In this document: positions 60,154 to 64,000 of the stretch, piece by piece
Position numbering within the stretch: the first letter of the stretch is position 1
Layout: each line of letters starts with the position of its first letter
Assembly (NCBI GenBank): GCA_051294375.1
Contig: CM119263.1
Location: 5,392,823-5,456,822 of the forward strand
Length of the DNA: 64,000 bases
Direction of reading: 5' to 3'
DNA from: Paraspadella gotoi
Taxonomy: Eukaryota > Chaetognatha
Translations under genes and position numbers: made by a program
The notes under the pieces: generated by a model
What the model was told of the DNA's origin: nothing
The model's database searches: none
Seen by the model: only the letters and a program-made list of their open reading frames with translations

Positions 60154-62278
60154 TTATTCGTTGTCCTCGGAGTCTGACGAATCGCTGTCGTCTCCAGCTC
60201 CAACCGTTTCTCCTCCAACTTTGGTCCTTTTTCGCTTTGGCTTTCTCACCACCTGAGTCAGACATTCCATCGCGTCGTCGGGTTGCGTTTTCTGGAATTC
60301 TTTCCACTCCTCGGTGTCCACCATCCCTTTGTTTCTGGGGTCGTTTTAAAGAGATTTCATCGGATCTTTATCATTCCCTTTACTAATTAAAATGCCTAAT
60401 AAGTAATGAATGACATTAACTGCGAAAAGAATTCGAAGCAGGCCTTCTTTAACTCCTTGGAATCCAAAGTTGAGCTGATCCCCAGACTCTGATAAAAGTT
60501 TGAAATGGTCATCCTTTCTATCAGAGCGTCGAGACAATAAGCGGTCAGCGTCGGCATTTGGTATTTGTCCGCTGCGTGCAAGAGTTCTACCGCCACTTCG
60601 GAAATGTCGCCTACTGAATTCTTGTAGATAAATTCGAGGAGAGCGCGAATCGTCTTTCCTTCATATTGAAAGGAATCGAAATAGACTTAATAAATTAATC
60701 AAGATATATGTTAGAATTTGTGTGTTTGTATTTTTTTTATTGTTTTGTGATTGTACTAATATGAACCATGCATATTGCATAATAAGCATTTATTGATATT
60801 TCATCTTTATTAAATATATATAATGTAACATTGTACAAATTATACTGGATTGACTTTTTGGTCATAAGATAATATTTTTTGCTAATAACGTGATGGTATC
60901 TTACTGCTATTAAACGTAGAAAACAAAGCATCTAATATTATTAAACCTTTTTCCCAGATATTCATTAAAATGATATATTATGACCTATATTATGAACGAA
61001 TAAAATATAAGAAACAGGAGAAAACGATTACCGCGATGCAACTAAAAGATAAATACGGAAAAAAAAAAGTGATGCTTGCCGGTGAGGTCTTCCACCACAA
61101 CACGGCCGCTTTGCTTCTCTTGCATGTCGTGTTTGAACATGGCCTAAGATAAAAAACACAAGTCTTTTTTAAAATTAAGTTAAACTAAGATGATATAATC
61201 ATTATCAAAATTAAAGATAAAATTATGGCTATTAAAGGGCGATTCGGAGTCCTTCACAGAATAAATTTATCTTCTGAAGGTTTACTCCTATTTTTGGGTC
61301 TAAACCAAGTCCGGTGATCAACCTTTACCCTCTCTCACTAAAAAAGGAAATCCCCCCCCACAACCCGAATCGACCCACCTCGAAAACCGGGGAACTCGCA
61401 GCGAGAAAACTCTTGTGACACCGAATCTCCGCTCCGTCGATTCCAGACACCAGAGTCGCGTCCGTGAAAAGCTCCTCTTCCAGCATCTTCGAGTTTTTAC
61501 CCAATGGGAGCAGCCACGGCACCGGCTCCAGTTGGCACAGGAGCACAAGAGGAGCGCCCGTCTCGTCGTCCAGCATGTCGATTGTACGTCCGCACGGAAA
61601 ATCTGTCGATCGAAAAGTCGGTCTGTCGACGTTGAGACAAAGGAAAGAGTCGCTGGATCGAGACTCGTATTCGTATCCTGGAAAAAAAAAATAACTCGAC
61701 CATTTTATGGCAGTTCGTGATTATTATCAAGCATATCTTGCGGTACTATGCTCGGTTTGACCAAGCAAATTTGATGTCTCCAAAACCTTGGAAAATTACT
61801 GTTTTAATCCTGATTTTTTGCCAGCGATTATTTTCTTTCACGAATGTAACATATTCTAAAACGGGACCGTGTTAATATTTTACTAAAGTATATAAGACAT
61901 TTCGTATATTTCTTTACCGTCTCGTTCCCTGGTCAATGTGATCATAATCTTGGCGGGAATTTCCTTCAAGTTAGATCGGTCGTTCATGAAATCGCGACAG
62001 CTCACATCAAGGCGAGTGTCCCAATCTGGAATTCGTATGAAATGTTAAGTTTATGTGAATAGTCATTCAAGTTAAAGAGTCACATTTCGCTAATTACTTT
62101 TCTTTTTAGTGAATTTCATAAAAAACGTGACTTCTGTGAAACCATCTATTCGAACTTTCACATCCTCCATCTCGTAGACTTTCCGATCGTCAGAATAAAA
62201 TTCGTCCTTGTAGGTAATCCAATCAAACGTGGTTCTCTTTGCCGGAGTCGGCGAGTGTTTCATTTCTATGTTACCCAT
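60154..62278 (-). CDS. SPOP-like MATH-BTB protein (6 exons)
   Basis: Exons in transcript order: 62278-62098, 62025-61918, 61677-61379, 61143-61080, 60685-60421, 60334-60154. Joins keep frame (1,098 nt, 365 residues; human SPOP has 374). The diverged N-terminal part (about 25-155) occupies the MATH/TRAF substrate-binding position (RIDGFTEVTFFMKF, SFLCLNVDR). The BTB/POZ domain (about 164-270) has LFTDATLVSG, HKSFLAASSPVFEAMF and VVVEDL, followed by a short helical BACK-like part (LLHAADKYQMPTLTAYCLDAL). The tail has a basic KPKRKR signal (337-342) and an acidic end (DDSDSSDSEDNE). Such proteins usually act as adaptors for cullin-3 ubiquitin ligases. Intron 4 uses a GC donor. The ATG lies one base after a splice acceptor, so a 5'UTR exon probably lies upstream. 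It converges with LYST, 406 bp away. Confidence 0.88.
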
Positions 62279-62980
62279 ACTAGAAAAATACGAAAGCAAT
62301 CATTTATTTCTTACTTTATCTAAATTTCCTTTAATGATATTTCAAAAAACTAATCGAAGATTATAAGGGATCTTTAGATTTGTCGTTTTTGGACGGAATT
62401 TTGTTCTTTCTCCCAGGTCATTGAAATTAGTCTGAAACTTTTATAACATCGCTTGGTAAGATATTTTTGAAAAAATTAAATTAAATTCTTTTAACGCAAC
62501 ATAAGTGCGATTTTAACTATTCAATTAATATTTTCATACTTATTAGAAAAAACTACGAATAAAGCAAAATCCAAAATGTATTTGTATATTCTTAAATTCT
62601 ACCGTTTTCACGCCCTCAGGAACGTAAGAATGTCAAAGAACGCTCGTTTTATTTAAAAGAAGCTCGTGTGGCAACTGATCATTGATCAAGTCACCGACGA
62701 AACGAACACGCATAATCAATCTCTNNNNNNNNNNCTCTCTCTCTCTCTCCGTTTTTATATTTATTCGTACGGCCAAGTGGTTAATTATTTTGTTAATGAC
62801 TGAAGACTTAGCATCCTTTGTTCCCGTTTTCTCTCTGATTTAACTCTGTTTTGTCTCCGTTTGATCGTCTCGATCGTTGCCTCACTCGTCGCATTTTCAG
62901 AAAAAATCCGTCTGTCCGTCGTTTCGAAATTTAAATAAATTTAAATCATATTTATCATATCATATTAAATATATTATATA
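62279..62980. other. Upstream region of the MATH-BTB gene, with 10-N gap
   Basis: AT-rich. A splice acceptor at 62,280-62,281 (minus) points to a 5'UTR exon somewhere to the right that I cannot place. A 10-N gap (62,725-62,734) is bordered by CT repeat. Confidence 0.55.
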
Positions 62981-63079
62981 GGAGGCCTTAAACCACCAAA
63001 GCCTGTCCAAAGTCTGTGGTAAGATAGCTTATTTATTAACATTGAAAGAATAATTTTTATATTGGTTGTACAATTTCAA
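62981..63079 (-). repeat. Dispersed 99-bp repeat, copy B
   Basis: Reverse-complement match of 42,560-42,658, about 20 kb away. Confidence 0.85.
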
Positions 63080-63400
63080 AAATTCAGCTCTTTGTATTTT
63101 GATGCTCGTGCGCAGTACAATATAGTATATATATATATAATTAAGGAGTGTCTTTTTCATACAATTGAAACATTTTTAAAATATTTTGCCACTTATTGAT
63201 AGGGAAAGGCCGGAACAGGTGAAAACTAGAAGATCTCTCAAATAAATAATGGTTAAGTGACTGTTAGAGAATATGAAAATGAAAATAATTTTTAAAATTT
63301 AGCTTATGATCAAGCGCACGGAAGCATTTAAAGATTATTTTATTACTATATAAAGTTTAAAAATTTAAAAAACAAGTTTGAGCAAACAATGTCGGATCTG
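63080..63400. other. AT-rich noncoding with (TA)n
   Basis: AT-rich, with a short TATATATATA run at about 63,122-63,140. Nothing else was recognised. Confidence 0.55.
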
Positions 63401-64000
63401 CCCACGATCATTATCGGTAATTAATTAATTAATTATTTAATTAATTAATAATTAATTCAAGTTAATTATTTAATTATTATGCAATTATGTAATTAATTTT
63501 ATCCAAAATGTTTGTTTTGATTGATTAATTAACTGAATGATTAATTATTGATTAATAATTGACTTAATTAACTAATTAATTATTTGATTAATTAATATAT
63601 CTTGCATTTACATTTAAAATAAAAAGAAAAGAAGCATAATCAATTAGTGAAACAGGTTCTTTGTTTTTCTATTTAACATCATTTTCACTCAAACGATTCC
63701 ATCGAAACTTGATTTCCGTTTAATCACACACTTTTCCACCCAAATACAAATTTCAAGTCAATCGCCCCATCACTCATGAGTAATTGGTGTTCAAATAGTG
63801 AATTATATTTTTGGTTTTTTCCATTTAAACTCATTTCCACTTGGACGATTCCATCGAAACTTCATATCCAGCTCAATCACACACTTCCCTACCCCACACA
63901 CAAAATTTATTCCAACATCCATCCAATCCAATCACGAGTAATTGCGTACGGCACGAACGGTCCACGACGGACAGACATTGTTTTTTTTTGCATAATTTAT
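63401..64000 (-). mobile_element. Dispersed element, right copy (inverted)
   Basis: Reverse-complement copy of 1,655-2,514. The order from 64,000 downward is ATTATGCAAAAAAAAA, ATTACTCGTGATTGG, GAAGTGTGTGATTGAGCTGG, TTCGATGGAATCG, GTTTAAATGG, ATTACTCATGAG, a second AAGTGTGTGATT..TTCGATGGAATCGTTTGAGTG, CCTGTTTCACTA, the TTAATTAA-rich middle (63,417-63,600) and TGGGCAG. The copy reaches the window edge and may continue. There is no open frame. It is cleaner than the left copy and shows two tandem units of about 155 bp in its head. Confidence 0.75.

Noticed and set aside
61464-61720. + strand frames opposite the MATH-BTB exon 3
   Set aside because: Shadows of the minus-strand exon, which has BTB motifs and correct splice sites.

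Overview
The window looks like nuclear DNA of an invertebrate animal, most likely an arthropod. Three genes interrupted by mostly short GT-AG introns sit at the right-hand end. They belong to animal families: a GPR180/TMEM145-type seven-helix membrane protein, the BEACH protein LYST (Drosophila mauve), and a SPOP-like MATH-BTB protein. I cannot name the species. Seven runs of N (345-601, 1513-1537, 7899-7923, 27160-27373, 28044-28587, 32735-32744, 62725-62734) show that this is a gapped scaffold. Four of them lie inside or beside GA/CT microsatellites and one lies in a 21-bp repeat array.

Layout. Positions 1 to about 40,000 hold no gene I can support. This stretch is filled with simple repeats: (GA/CT)n, (GAAA)n, (CGT)n, (CAGA)n, (TTTTC)n and long purine- or pyrimidine-only blocks. 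It also holds minisatellites, chiefly a 21-bp array of about 4.5 kb at 6,684-11,232, an unusually GC-rich island at 4,880-5,960, and a Tc1/mariner-type non-autonomous transposon at 25,263-25,916. Several clusters of the E-box TCACGTGA lie between 11 and 33 kb. Most long open frames here are by-products of repeats whose period is a multiple of three.

From 40,383 to 62,278 the window is gene-dense. The GPR180/TMEM145-like gene (+, 9 exons, 531 residues) is followed about 660 bp downstream by LYST (+, about 20 exons, about 3,720 residues, 44,151-59,747). LYST meets a MATH-BTB gene (-, 6 exons, 365 residues, 60,154-62,278) tail to tail. All exon joins of the first and third genes keep the reading frame. 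LYST keeps frame at every join I could define, but one frame change remains unexplained in its first large exon (44,950-45,264). LYST acts on lysosome-related organelle size, the GPR180-like protein is a membrane protein of the secretory pathway or plasma membrane, and the MATH-BTB protein is a probable cullin-3 substrate adaptor. I see no sign that the three form one pathway.

The most interesting signals are these: a chain of about seven consecutive hairpins in intron 4 of the GPR180-like gene (41,554-41,825); a 6.6-kb intronless, AT-rich LYST exon between GC-rich, intron-dense ends; one dispersed element present in opposite orientations at both ends of the window (1,655-2,514 and 63,401-64,000); paired, nearly identical palindromic E-box modules at 29,328 and 29,526; and a perfect 23-bp triplication between the GPR180-like gene and LYST.
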